The translations under genes and the position numbers were made by a program. DNA of 64,000 bases from Brevipalpus yothersi (taxonomy: Eukaryota > Arthropoda > Arachnida > Trombidiformes > Tenuipalpidae): contig QZCP01000170.1 in assembly GCA_003956705.1 (NCBI GenBank), positions 62,001 through 126,000 of the forward strand, given 5' to 3'. Shown here in pieces: positions 54,574 through 64,000 of this stretch (position 1 is its first letter; each line of letters opens with the position of its first letter). A model generated the notes under the pieces. It was not told where the DNA came from and did not search any database. It worked only from the letters and a program-made list of their open reading frames with translations.

Positions 54574-55530
54574 ATGGTTCAACTCAAGCGTGGTGATATT
54601 ATCGGTGAAGGAATGCCTTTTGCTCATTGTGTGACTAAAGAATTTAGAAAAACTCGATGTCATCACTGTTTGAAATTGAGGTGAGTTTATTTTGTCTATG
54701 GGACAGATGCAGTCCATGATTTTTTTTACATGTGCCCTGTTCATCTTTCCTTTAGACGCCTTGGAAAATGTGCCAAATGTAAAGTAGCCCGATATTGTAG
54801 TGTAAAGTGTCAAAATGACGATTGGAAATATGTACATCAAAGTGAATGTGATATTTTCCGAAAAGACTCATCAAGACCAGTGCCAGTTTTATTTCAAGAC
54901 GATAGCGTACGATTAGTACTCCGATGTATGCTTATTCTGCATAAAAGTCCATCGAAAGCTGATGAAGAGGTTGAAACCTATCGAGGTCTCAGGAGTTTCT
55001 CTTCCTTGATCAGTCACACTGAGAATATCTTCAAAAGACAATGTTTGGGTGCAGAAAGAGCTCTCTATATGGCCTATCTCTTCAAATCTCTGGGACTCGA
55101 ATTTGATGTGAATAATTTCAAAGGAATTTTCGGAAGGGTTATGATCAACTCTCACACCATGGTTTTGGAAAATAATGATGAGGCCGGCTTCGGCTTGTAC
55201 TTGGGTGCCTCCGTTATCGATCATAGCTGTGTGCCAAACGTTACTTTCCACCATGTTGACCTTAAAATGCAAATCAAAGTGATCAGAAAGTTTTTCACAG
55301 AAGAAGAGTCCCCGGCTGTGTGTTATATTGATTGCAATCAACCTAAAAAATTCAGACAGATATTGTTGAAAGAGCGCTACTTTTTCACCTGCAAATGTAT
55401 TCGGTGTTCGAGTACAGATGATTACAAGAAGGAAGCTGATTCGAAGGGAGTAAAGCCCCTAACTTCCTATCAAAAAGAGGTCTTGGCTCGGAACCGGATG
55501 TTGAACGATGGACTGATGGATCATGACTGA
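54574..55530 (+). CDS. SMYD-like protein, 293 aa
   Basis: Exon 1 is 54574-54680 (107 bases, MVQLKRGDIIGEGMPF...CHHC). The intron is 54681-54755 (GTGAGT...TCCTTTAG). Exon 2 is 54756-55530. It is open and divisible by three. The MYND half in exon 2 is CAKCKVARYCSVKC...H...C. The SET-like core is VIDHSCVPNVTFHHVD, then EEESPAVCYIDC and CKCIRC. The C-terminus is short (EVLARNRMLNDGLMDHD) without the helical repeats. It lies tail to tail with a broken family B copy (55.57-56.5 kb), with only about 40 bases between the two recognisable sequences. Confidence 0.85.
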
Positions 55531-55569
55531 CCAGACTAATATCAGCTCTGTTTTGATCGCTTTTTGGGG

Positions 55570-56499
55570 ACATTCTGAAGATTCTCATCACTTCAAGAAC
55601 GTGATTTCAAGGGCCTTAAGTCAAGACTCAGTCCTGGTGGATGGTTTCCAGAACAAGTTCGAGTTTTCGTTGTCTTGGTGGAATTAGGAGATTCTCGAGT
55701 TTTGGAACCTCAGGAACCTTGGTAGGTTATGATTTCTTGAAAGCTTCTGGAGGCTTGGCAACGCTTTGAGTTTTGGAAGTTTCTTGCTTCTCAGTTTCGG
55801 AAGTCTTGGCAGTTTTGGATAATTTTTGCGTTTCAGAAATTTTCTCCAGAGCTGCTCCGGTGGAATCTGTCTTTTCATTTGATACTGTTAATTTTCCAGG
55901 AGGGTCTTTCTTCTTAGACTTTCTGAGGTAGATGATCAAGCCAATTAAGATCAAAATTATAACAATTGGAATCAGCTCAAAGAAGAACAGTGCTTCACCG
56001 GTAGGTATGTCCTGTGTTAGTTCTTCGATATGGATTCGCATTGGCCCACCATATGATCGAACAAAGATGATGGAACAATTTTTCTGATCAAAATCATCAG
56101 TGATTGCTGAATATGCCTTGCCAGAGAGGATAACATCATTAATTCATTTGCCAGATATTTCGAAATATACTCTCTCTCCAAACTTTTCATTCAATTCATA
56201 TAATTCATATATTCACCTAGTTTTTTTCTCTTCTCAATGCTCAATAATACAGTTTGATTGCCATGAAAACAAACAATCTTCATTTTGTTTTTACCAGAGA
56301 TAAACATGTCCACCACTACATACTGATGACATTCATTTTCATTATAATTCAAATATTCATTTTCCACCAGTAAGGTGGAAAAATTTTGATTATCACTGTC
56401 CACCAATGGTATGAAGAGATCATCGAACTGGATGAAATTCGTTGGCTAGTGAGAGAAGCAGACTATCAGGAAAGACAGAAGCAATAAAAATTGATGCAT
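55570..56499 (-). pseudogene. Internally deleted family B membrane protein
   Basis: ATG at 56499 with a signal peptide, but the codon after CFSH is TAG where sister copies have Lys. After about 110 residues of ectodomain (up to KRKKLGEYMNYMN) the sequence jumps to the membrane-proximal domain (RVYFEISGK...INDVILSGKAYSA). About 400 residues, including the PSI knot, are missing. The junction at 56190-56215 lies in ATTCATAT repeats, suggesting a microhomology deletion. A membrane helix and basic KSKKK tail follow, with more stops in the GLNLDL-type tail. Confidence 0.8.
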
Positions 56500-56702
56500 T
56501 GTCTTGAAGCATTTGAATTTTTTTGTCATTTATTAGAAGTTCTGAACGTCAATCGAAAGGTTAATTACGCAATTCTCAACTCTTCTCACTGTCATGATTG
56601 AGTGGGAGTCGAAAACTCAGTTAATATACTGATATACTGATAATAATCCACACAATTTAGCTCTAACAAATCCTCAATCCTCAATCCACAATCAACCTAG
56701 GT

Positions 56703-56728
56703 CGATTACTATCAGCTGATAGTAATCG
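56703..56728. repeat. 26-base perfect palindrome
   Basis: Half-arm CGATTACTATCAG followed directly by its complement. No spacer, no mismatch. It lies about 200 bases upstream of the start of the deleted family B copy (56499) and 260 bases downstream of the stop of the next family B gene, between two minus-strand genes. Confidence 0.85.
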
Positions 56729-56984
56729 TTTCTCCTCAGTACTGCACAATTCATGATGTGATTTGCATACAGGGATAGATTTATTTATCTCTTGAATACT
56801 TATGAAATTTTCAAAAATTTTGAGTCGTTATAATGAATTTATTGAAGAAAAAGTTCTGCACTGTTTATTCATGATTTTCATCGAATAACTGTAATAATAA
56901 TATATGAAGATTGAACCACGGTGTATCATTATCAAAACAATTAGAAGATAGGTTCTAGCTTTGAGCAAACCCATTTTATGTGTT

Positions 56985-58742
56985 TTAGGAATTTTCTGTT
57001 TGTTCACTAGAATTTGTCATTGCAGAAATTGCAGGTGATGTGCCTTTGGAGTCTGTACTGCTCAACGATACCGATTTCCCAGCTTCTGTTTTGTTGGTTT
57101 TCTTATTGAAAATGCCCACCACGGTACCAATCAAAATGATAATGATGATAACTGATGATAAAATATAAATAGAAATCCAAATAAAATCAGATGGAGTCTC
57201 ACTAGAAGGCTCAAGATGAATTGTCATCGGTCCTCCAGTAGATCGAATAAAGTTAATCCAACAATTGTCCGGATCATAGATATCAATATTACGCGCCGAA
57301 TATTTATTACCAGAATATTTAACATCATCTATTCGCTCACCAGATATTTCGAGATACACTTTTTCTCCGAACTTTTCATTCAATTCATATGGTACTGAGA
57401 TTTTGACCTCAAACTTTCCACCAGTTAAATTTCTGTATATTACAGTTCCATTGAAGCATTGATAATTCTCGATGTTGGAATCAGATCGCTTGTCAATACA
57501 TTTGATGCCACTCCAAATACAAGGATTGTAGTACCCCAGCATGGTACAAGTTTCACAAGAAGTGAACTCAAAGCATTCTAGAATTGGAAAAAGATCTGGT
57601 TTTCTGACCATTTCTCCAAAGAAAATAACAAAGAATCCTTTTCTGTGATCTACATAATCAATTTTCGTGATTGGATAGGTTTCTAGACTCAGACTCAAAT
57701 TTCTTGAGCATTGGATCCCATCACGTTTGTTCAGATCACAGATACGAATTTTCGGGTGAAATTTATCACCATACCTAACCACAAGTTTCAATTTCTCCAA
57801 CTCATGACCGAGCCAGTAGGCATTCCGAAGTTCGGGTTCGTTTGGGAAGCTGTTTTCTGCCTCTATCTTTTCGTAAATGTATATCAACATCTCATTCTGA
57901 TCACTACAATTTTTCGCAACCACTTTCTGGTCCCGTAACCAATTCTCTAATCTGAGAAGGTTCGCAGAATATTCTCCTTTTTTACAATTTTCAATCGCTT
58001 TCTTCATTTCATCGAGTATGGTAGAAAATGAATAAACCCTTAAAAAAGCGCCAAAGATCGTCTGAATAAGCAGAGAGGGTTCAGGATAAGATTGGACGAA
58101 CATTACTTGCCCCAAGATTTCCAAACTTATCGCCAAGATCTGTGGAACTTTTTGTTTGACTATATCGTTTGGAGACTGGACAATTCTCAAAATGAATAGA
58201 CTTTTCTGTGATTCATGTGTATTGTAAGGTATATAGATATCATTATTCCAGATGAATGATCTACCATTGATCCATTCATAGTCTTTTTCCATTGCGGGAG
58301 GTTCTTTATTCATATTTCCTTTCAAATCCATAGTTGCAAGGAAAATTGTCGAATTGAAATGCAATTTTTCTGTGATAACCCATACAAAATCACTTGCAAC
58401 AGTTTGCGGGACTAAGCTTAGACCTTCCAATATATTGAAATCTGCTATCTTTCTTGGCCCTGAAACATCCCAAATAGCAGTTTGACCCTCATGAAAACCC
58501 ACAATTGAATTTCTATCTTTACCAGCGATAAAAAAATTTGCCCATTTACTCATATTAAAATCATTGTGTTTGAAATCCAAATATTCACCATTTATCAAAA
58601 GTGTAAAAATGTTAGCCCAATAACTACCGTTCACTTGTTGCAGGTAAGCATCGTTAAATTTAATGAAATCTGTTGGCTTGTGAGAAGAACAGCACATCAA
58701 TAAACTCGATAACCATATGAACCAATTCATCGCTTGAAACAT
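56985..58742 (-). CDS. Single-pass membrane protein with PSI-like knot (family B), 585 aa, short tail
   Basis: The signal peptide is residues 1-22 (NWFIWLSSLLMCCSSHKPTD). The ectodomain has the family pattern (FIAGKDRNSIVGF, ENCKKGEYSANLLRL, VAKNCSDQNEMLIYIY). The PSI-like knot is at about 390-430 (CFEFTSCETCTMLGYYNPC, then CIDK). The membrane-proximal domain (GGKFEVKISVPYELNEKFG) leads to a membrane helix at about 517-542. The tail is only about 40 residues (NKKTNKTEAGKSVS...) and lacks the SGKH-GLNLDL motif of the 31.2 kb gene, so signalling by that motif would be lost. The frame is open. Which ATG of the two near the start is used is uncertain (58742 or four codons on). Confidence 0.8.
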   Translation of the reverse strand: MFQAMNWFIWLSSLLMCCSSHKPTDFIKFNDAYLQQVNGSYWANIFTLLINGEYLDFKHNDFNMSKWANFFIAGKDRNSIVGFHEGQTAIWDVSGPRKIADFNILEGLSLVPQTVASDFVWVITEKLHFNSTIFLATMDLKGNMNKEPPAMEKDYEWINGRSFIWNNDIYIPYNTHESQKSLFILRIVQSPNDIVKQKVPQILAISLEILGQVMFVQSYPEPSLLIQTIFGAFLRVYSFSTILDEMKKAIENCKKGEYSANLLRLENWLRDQKVVAKNCSDQNEMLIYIYEKIEAENSFPNEPELRNAYWLGHELEKLKLVVRYGDKFHPKIRICDLNKRDGIQCSRNLSLSLETYPITKIDYVDHRKGFFVIFFGEMVRKPDLFPILECFEFTSCETCTMLGYYNPCIWSGIKCIDKRSDSNIENYQCFNGTVIYRNLTGGKFEVKISVPYELNEKFGEKVYLEISGERIDDVKYSGNKYSARNIDIYDPDNCWINFIRSTGGPMTIHLEPSSETPSDFIWISIYILSSVIIIIILIGTVVGIFNKKTNKTEAGKSVSLSSTDSKGTSPAISAMTNSSEQTENS

Positions 58743-59589
58743 TTGATCTGCTTCGTTGCCAGTGGATGGAACCGAAACTTTCGAAGGGATCTACACTGAT
58801 TCTGAGGTCATAATCGATATATCACACGTCAAGGTTAACACATTCAATCATGGTGAATGAGTAACTATGTATGCAATCGTTATATCGTATCCTGTCTAAT
58901 ATAATTTCTGAAACAATGAATAATTTACTTGCAAACTTAGAAAAACTACGACTAATTAGAGGCATGGCAGCACTGACATTGTTAAATTTTCTTGCTTTCC
59001 ATGAATTTGGTGAGATAAATTTCAACTGATATCGATGTTTTGGAACTCTATTCGAATCTGTTCGTAAGAGTCTCATTATCCAACTTTGATTGGTTTTTTG
59101 CCCACAGTTGATCTGAATGACAATTATGGTACAAAAGAACAACGAGTATTGGAATGCGAATCAACATACATGAATTAATAAAACTATGTAAAACATTGCT
59201 GGAAGACTGGGTTGAAATTTTCATCCACCCTCCAGTGGGCCTGGTGAAGCTATTAGTATTATAATGAGTGAATAATCTTTTTTATCACGATAATTCCATT
59301 TGATACATTGTGAAGAGCATAGAATGAATTATAATTTGCAAAATAATTCATTTTCGAGGATATTTGGCGATACATGTATTTACTGAATGAGTCCAACTCA
59401 TACAGCTGACACAAGACGTGTGAACGTTATTCTATCAACTTGAGTGACCAGATGTTTATTCTTATGTTGATGACGATAAAAACCATGATAAACAAAATTA
59501 ATAGGCGAACAAAAGATTCAGCCTCAAATAAAATGTATCTCCCTTTCCTAGTTTAGAATAATTTTTCGAATAAACTCGATCATGGAAAT
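58743..59589. other. No gene seen
   Basis: AT-rich, with short frames only. It includes the 5' flank of the family B gene ending at 58742 and reaches the 3' edge of the next remnant. Confidence 0.5.
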
Positions 59590-59890
59590 ATTTGGGTGAA
59601 AATTTTCGAAATTCCATGACATTTATTTCTGCATTCAGAGGTATAAGTGTTATCAAGACGTCAGATATTCCGAGATATACTTCCTCATCAAATTTTTCAT
59701 TCAATTTACACAGTACTGAGATTTTCACCTCAAACTTTCCATCAATTGGATTCTTAAACATCCCTCTCCACCAAAACATTGACAACTTTCTGCACTTGAG
59801 CTATACCACTTGTCATCACATTTAGAATCACTCTAAATACAAGAACTGTGATGTTCAAAAGTAAAGTAAGTTTCATAAGGATTTAAAAAA
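59590..59890 (-). pseudogene. Family B remnant with PSI and membrane-proximal parts
   Basis: The minus strand shows HHSSCI, a stop, then SDSKCDDKWYSSSAESCQCF. This aligns with the end of the PSI knot in intact copies (NPCIWSG.KCIDK...YQCF). After a frameshift GKFEVKISVLCKLNEKFDEEV is the membrane-proximal domain, and then similarity fades. No membrane segment or tail. A heavily decayed copy. Confidence 0.65.
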
Positions 59891-60235
59891 TCTCAAAAAT
59901 TCATTCAACCTGGACCCAAGCTCAAATGAATATTGAGAAAAATTTGTGGCGCTACTGTCCACTTGAACCCAATATTTGAGTTCAAGTAGAAGTGCTTAAG
60001 GATTTTTTGTCAAAAAACTTTAAAAAAGACCTCAACCCGATCAGAATTTACCAAGCTACTCATCTTTTTGAGAATTCGAAACTCTTTTCCCCTTCTTCCA
60101 AACCATTCTTTCGAACTGTATTAGCTTTCAACCTTAACGCTTGTACTCCCAATTTGTTCTTCAGTTCAGGACCAGGATAACATTAACAAAAAAGTTTATT
60201 AACTTTTGATACTCAGAACTTGACACCCTCACGAA

Positions 60236-61166
60236 ATGGTTAAATTTAAGATGGATGATGTTATCAGCGAATGCTATCCGTTTGCCCATTGTGTTGCATC
60301 AGGAGACAAAGATGGACGATGTCATTATTGTTTGGCAATCAAGTAAGATCAAACTCTGAAAATCTTGTAGGTTTTGAATATTCTTTGTTGTTTCAACTAT
60401 TTCTAGATCCCTCAAGAAATGTTCCAAATGCCAAATCGTTCGCTATTGTAGCTCTGATTGTCAAGCTCAAGATTGGAAGAATGTTCATCAAAGTGAATGT
60501 AAAGTTTTCAAAAAAGATTCATCAAGTGCTAATCCAATTTTACTCAAAGATGATTTCACTAGACTTGTTTTACGATGCCAGTTAATTCTCAACAAATATC
60601 CTGAAAAAGCCAATGAATTGATCGATACATACAATGGTCCAAAAAGTTTTTCATCTTTAAAAAGTTGTGTTGAACATATTTTTGGAGAATCAAGTATGAA
60701 ATCGATAATAGGCTATCGGATGGGTGATATCTTCAAATCATTGGGTGTACCTATCAAGATTGAAGAGTACCTGGAAATTTTCGGTAAAGTGATGATCAAT
60801 TTTAATTCACTCGCCGATGTATCCTTGGTACCTTATGGTGTAGGATTGTACATTGGCCGAACAGTTTTTGATCACAGCTGTATGCCCAATGCCTGTACTC
60901 TTTTCGATGGTTTTAAGATGCGAATTAGAGCCATGAAAGACTTTGACAGTGGCCAAGAGCCTCCAGTAATATCTATCATCAATAATTCGCTATCAGTGCA
61001 TGATAGACAAGACTTGGTGAGGGAACATTTCTTTTTCACTTGTAAGTGTCCTCGATGTTTGAATCCTGATGATCATCAGCAAGAAGTCAAATTTCGTCAA
61101 CAACAAATCAAATTCTTGGCTTTTGTTGTGAAAGAAGCTTCACCAGATTGTGCTCTGGTTGAGTGA
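60236..61166 (+). CDS. SMYD-like protein, 288 aa
   Basis: Exon 1 is 60236-60342 (107 bases, MVKFKMDDVISECYPF...CHYC). The intron is 60343-60406 (GTAAGA...TTTCTAG). Exon 2 is 60407-61166. The total is divisible by three and open. The MYND half is CSKCQIVRYCSSDC...H...C. The SET-like core is VFDHSCMPNACTLFDG, then SGQEPPVISIINNSLS: the usual Tyr of the SET C-terminal motif (ISY) is Ile here. CKCPRC follows. The short C-terminus ends ASPDCALVE. It looks intact but is further from a working SET than its relatives. It is the parent-like copy of the remnant at 53.45 kb. Confidence 0.83.
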
Positions 61167-62165
61167 TTTCCTGTGATCAGCTAATTGATATAATCACCGA
61201 AAAATATCGAGGTTTCTCTACTCATTTCATTATATCGATGACCATCAATTCTATTCCATAATTCATCAGTTGTAGACTAGAACTACCCAACAATCATAGC
61301 ATTAAAAGCATTTTTGTGTGAATAAAATTTTATATCGGCTGAGTGTATTATTGTCTTCCGCATAGGTTTACAATCACAATTTTCTTCTAAGGGCAAAATG
61401 ATGACTGAGAACCTTGAGAAAAGATAAGAAAATCATTGATTAATCATTTTCTGTTGTGATTCAGGGCCAAGTTGAAGCCTGACTACTGATCACTGTGGAG
61501 ACCTTTTTTGTGGGCCATGATCAACATGTCCCTGAGTCTCTCGATGGGGAAATCGAGTCATTTAGGTAGGACGTTAAGTTGCTTTTAATACTTCGAAGTG
61601 ATCGGAAAGATAAAGTCGCTCAAAAATTAATTTAAAATTCACACGTGAACTCATGATAAAACACAGATGAACACGTAACGCTTCATTTTGCAATAACTAA
61701 CAACATTGAATAGTATCACTTCTCAATCGTAGCAATATTTGTCGGTGTTTCATTATCTTCTATCAGCTCCTGAACTAGAGTCAAAGAGCTCGTACAAAAC
61801 ACATACAGGTATATCATCATTTGAACCAGTTTATTGACATGTTGATTATCTTGGTCATATTTATTTATTTTTTTTTGTATCATTACAAAAAAATGATCAT
61901 AATTTAGTGAGATGATGTGGTTGGTGAAAAGGAGTTTTCAGATAAGGCCATTTGTTCGGGTCATGATATGATATCTCTTATCTGGGTAAGGAATGGCTGA
62001 TGGATATTTTTGATGCAATGAAAAGATGAAAATTTATTGATAAATCTTGATGGATGTCTCGTTAATATTCCAGAAAAGCTTGGTCAACATTGTCCTCTGA
62101 ATCTATGTTACTTTCAATTGAACCGATCACTGACAATCGAAAATTCTGACACAATGAAAGAGTTC
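61167..62165. other. No gene seen
   Basis: AT-rich spacer between converging genes with short frames only. Confidence 0.5.
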
Positions 62166-64000
62166 TCAATTCAATTCTGATGACTTTTTTGCCATTTCGT
62201 TAAGATTTTCATCACTCTTAGATTGTGATTTCAGGAGTGCTAGATCAAGATTCAATCCTTTTGGATGTTTACCAGAAGGAGTTCGCTTTTTTGTCATCTT
62301 GGTAGTTTTAGTAGATTCAGAGGTTTTCGGAGTCTCAGAAGCCTTAGAAGCTTTGACAGTTTTAGTAGCACTGGGAACTTTTGGAGTGGTGGGAATTATT
62401 GGAGTTTTTGGACTATCTTTTTCTTCAGAAGCCTTCTGATCTGTATCTGTTTTTTCAGGAGATTTTGGAACTTCAGGGGCTTTCCTCGGTTCCATCTCCT
62501 TATAGTCCATCTTCTTTTCCAACGATACCGATTTTCCAACAGTCTCCTTTTTTTTAGATTTCTTAGCGTACATGTATACCCCGGTAATAAGAATAATAGC
62601 GATAATTATTAGTAATAAAATCAGAATCCACATAAAATTAGATGGACCATCAATGGAAGGCTCAACATGGATTTTCATCGGTCCTCCAGTAGATCGAATA
62701 AAGTTGATTGAACAATTTTTCGGGTCATAAATATCGATATCACTGGCTGAATATTTATTATCAGAATATTTAACATTATCTATTTGTTTACCAGCTATTT
62801 CGAAATATACCTCCTCCCCAAAATTGATATTCAATTTATATGGGACAGAAATTGTGACCTCAAACTTTCCGCCTGTTAAATTTTTGTATTCCACGGTTCC
62901 ATTGAAGCATTGATAATTCTCGATGTTGGAATCAGATTGCTTGTCAATACATGCAGAGCCACTCCAAATACAAGGATTGTAATATCCAAGCATGGTACAT
63001 GTTTCACATGATGGAAACTCAAAACATTCTAGAATCGGAAGTAACTTTGGCCCATTATAATAATGATCATATGGTAAGAAAACAAATAATCCTTTCCTAC
63101 TTTCAACAAAATCTCTAGGATAAACATTTATTTGATCCAAATCTCTGGGACATTCGATTTCACTGATGTTTTTGACTAGATCGCAAATGTGAATATCTCT
63201 GAACGTTATATTACCTATGATGAGTTTCATTTTCTCTACCTCATGGTTAAGCCAATAAATATCACGAATTCTGTTTTCGAATGGAAATTTATAACTAACC
63301 CCTCTCTTGTTGTAAATATATATCAACATTTCATACGGATCGCTACAATTTTTGGCCACAACTTTCACATCACTCATCCAATCTTTCAGTACCAGCAAAT
63401 TGTTGGAATATTCTCCTTTTTTACAATTCTCAACTGCTTCTTTCATTTCATCCAATATGGTGAGAAATGGGTACACATCTAATTCAATGCCATTCCAGTT
63501 CTGAACACACAGGGAAGGCTCAGGATATGAGGGAACAAAAAAAATTCTTCCCGTGCAATTCAAGCTTATCGCTGTGATTTGAGGACCTTCCGATATGGAT
63601 CCATCCTCTTTTGGTTGAACGATTTTCAAGATTAAATCCCTCTTTCCTGAAAGTGAGTTGTAAATTATATACAGATCATCATCCCAAAAGAATGGTACTC
63701 CATAAGACCACCTAAGACCCTCTTCTTCTGGCGGTGGAGGTTTATCGGTAATATTTCCACTAAAATCCATGGGTGAAAGAAAAAACGTTGAATTTTGAGA
63801 CGTTGCATTACTTATAGCCCAAACGAAATCACTTCCAACCGATTGAGGAGCCAAGCGTAATCCTTCCGTTATATTGAATGCTTCCTTCCTCTTCAATTCT
63901 GAAATACTCAGTAGAACAAATTCTTGTTCATAAGAACACACAATAAATTCTCGATCTTTACCAGCCAGAAACATATCCGCTACTTCATATCCAGCATATT
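62166..64000 (-). CDS. Single-pass membrane protein with PSI-like knot (family B), partial at the window end
   Basis: The frame is open to base 64000, so the start and signal peptide lie outside the window. The codons upstream of the first internal ATG (63974) still match the family (YAGYEVADMF against YNGYEVARMF). The ectodomain carries FLAGKDREFIVC and VAKNCSDPYEMLIYIY. The PSI-like knot is CFEFPSCETCTMLGYYNPC, then CIDK. The membrane-proximal domain has GGKFEVTISVPYKLN and the membrane helix is near 62570-62640. The long tail of about 140 residues is Lys/Pro/Thr/Ser-rich with SGKHPKGLNLDLALLKS and SDENLNEM, ending SSELN. It looks intact where visible. Confidence 0.8.
   Translation of the reverse strand, partial: YAGYEVADMFLAGKDREFIVCSYEQEFVLLSISELKRKEAFNITEGLRLAPQSVGSDFVWAISNATSQNSTFFLSPMDFSGNITDKPPPPEEEGLRWSYGVPFFWDDDLYIIYNSLSGKRDLILKIVQPKEDGSISEGPQITAISLNCTGRIFFVPSYPEPSLCVQNWNGIELDVYPFLTILDEMKEAVENCKKGEYSNNLLVLKDWMSDVKVVAKNCSDPYEMLIYIYNKRGVSYKFPFENRIRDIYWLNHEVEKMKLIIGNITFRDIHICDLVKNISEIECPRDLDQINVYPRDFVESRKGLFVFLPYDHYYNGPKLLPILECFEFPSCETCTMLGYYNPCIWSGSACIDKQSDSNIENYQCFNGTVEYKNLTGGKFEVTISVPYKLNINFGEEVYFEIAGKQIDNVKYSDNKYSASDIDIYDPKNCSINFIRSTGGPMKIHVEPSIDGPSNFMWILILLLIIIAIILITGVYMYAKKSKKKETVGKSVSLEKKMDYKEMEPRKAPEVPKSPEKTDTDQKASEEKDSPKTPIIPTTPKVPSATKTVKASKASETPKTSESTKTTKMTKKRTPSGKHPKGLNLDLALLKSQSKSDENLNEMAKKSSELN

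Noticed and set aside
59992..60180. 62-codon frame upstream of the SMYD-like gene
   Set aside because: No homology to either family; lies in the likely promoter region of the gene at 60236.
1..64000. CRISPR arrays, operons, rRNA genes
   Set aside because: None seen; spliced genes and LTR elements show a eukaryotic nuclear region.

Overview
The window is AT-rich eukaryotic nuclear DNA. Its genes have short GT-AG introns of about 55 to 100 bases and no operon layout. It carries secreted and membrane proteins with signal peptides, a type-B carboxylesterase, large families of local paralogues and one Ty3/gypsy-type LTR retroelement. Together these suggest a small-genome arthropod, possibly an acariform mite. 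That placement is an inference from gene style, not from a diagnostic marker.

Region 1 (1-5.2 kb) is gene-poor. It holds a primer-binding-site-like sequence, a cluster of four CTCF-like AGGTGGC motifs followed by four CGCGAT motifs, microsatellites, one unrecognised ORF and a long pyrimidine tract. Region 2 (5.19-13.59 kb) is the interior of a minus-strand Ty3/gypsy element. It runs from a tRNA-type primer site at 13.58 kb to a polypurine tract at 5.19 kb. Both edges are single N bases, so the LTRs appear to be missing from the assembly. Gag-protease and RT-RNaseH-integrase lie in one frame, interrupted by one UGA. Downstream, in the position where some elements carry env, is a 692-residue ORF with RING/TRAF-like zinc ligands and a DEDDh exonuclease domain.

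Region 3 (14-42 kb) has one unrecognised multi-exon gene and then a scrambled cluster of two gene families. Family A is a set of MYND + SET-like (SMYD-like) proteins. Each has a 104-107 base first exon and a phase-2 intron that cuts the MYND finger. Family B is a single-pass membrane protein with a PSI-like cysteine knot and a conserved cytoplasmic motif. The cluster is built from nested inverted and direct segmental duplications, and many copies are broken.

Region 4 (42.5-50 kb) is a cluster of small secreted proteins. Several carry an isolated cathepsin-propeptide-like (I29) domain without a protease, and two share a C-terminal cysteine-rich domain. Region 5 (50.2-52.1 kb) is a two-exon carboxylesterase with a visible catalytic triad. 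Region 6 (53-64 kb) returns to families A and B, with intact genes, strongly decayed remnants and two long perfect palindromes. The last family B gene runs off the window end.

The main biological theme is a lineage-specific co-expansion of SMYD-like proteins and PSI-type receptors. In all family A copies the usual SAM-binding glycine motif at the start of SET is absent, and the NHSC asparagine is changed. These proteins may therefore act as non-enzymatic adaptors rather than methyltransferases.
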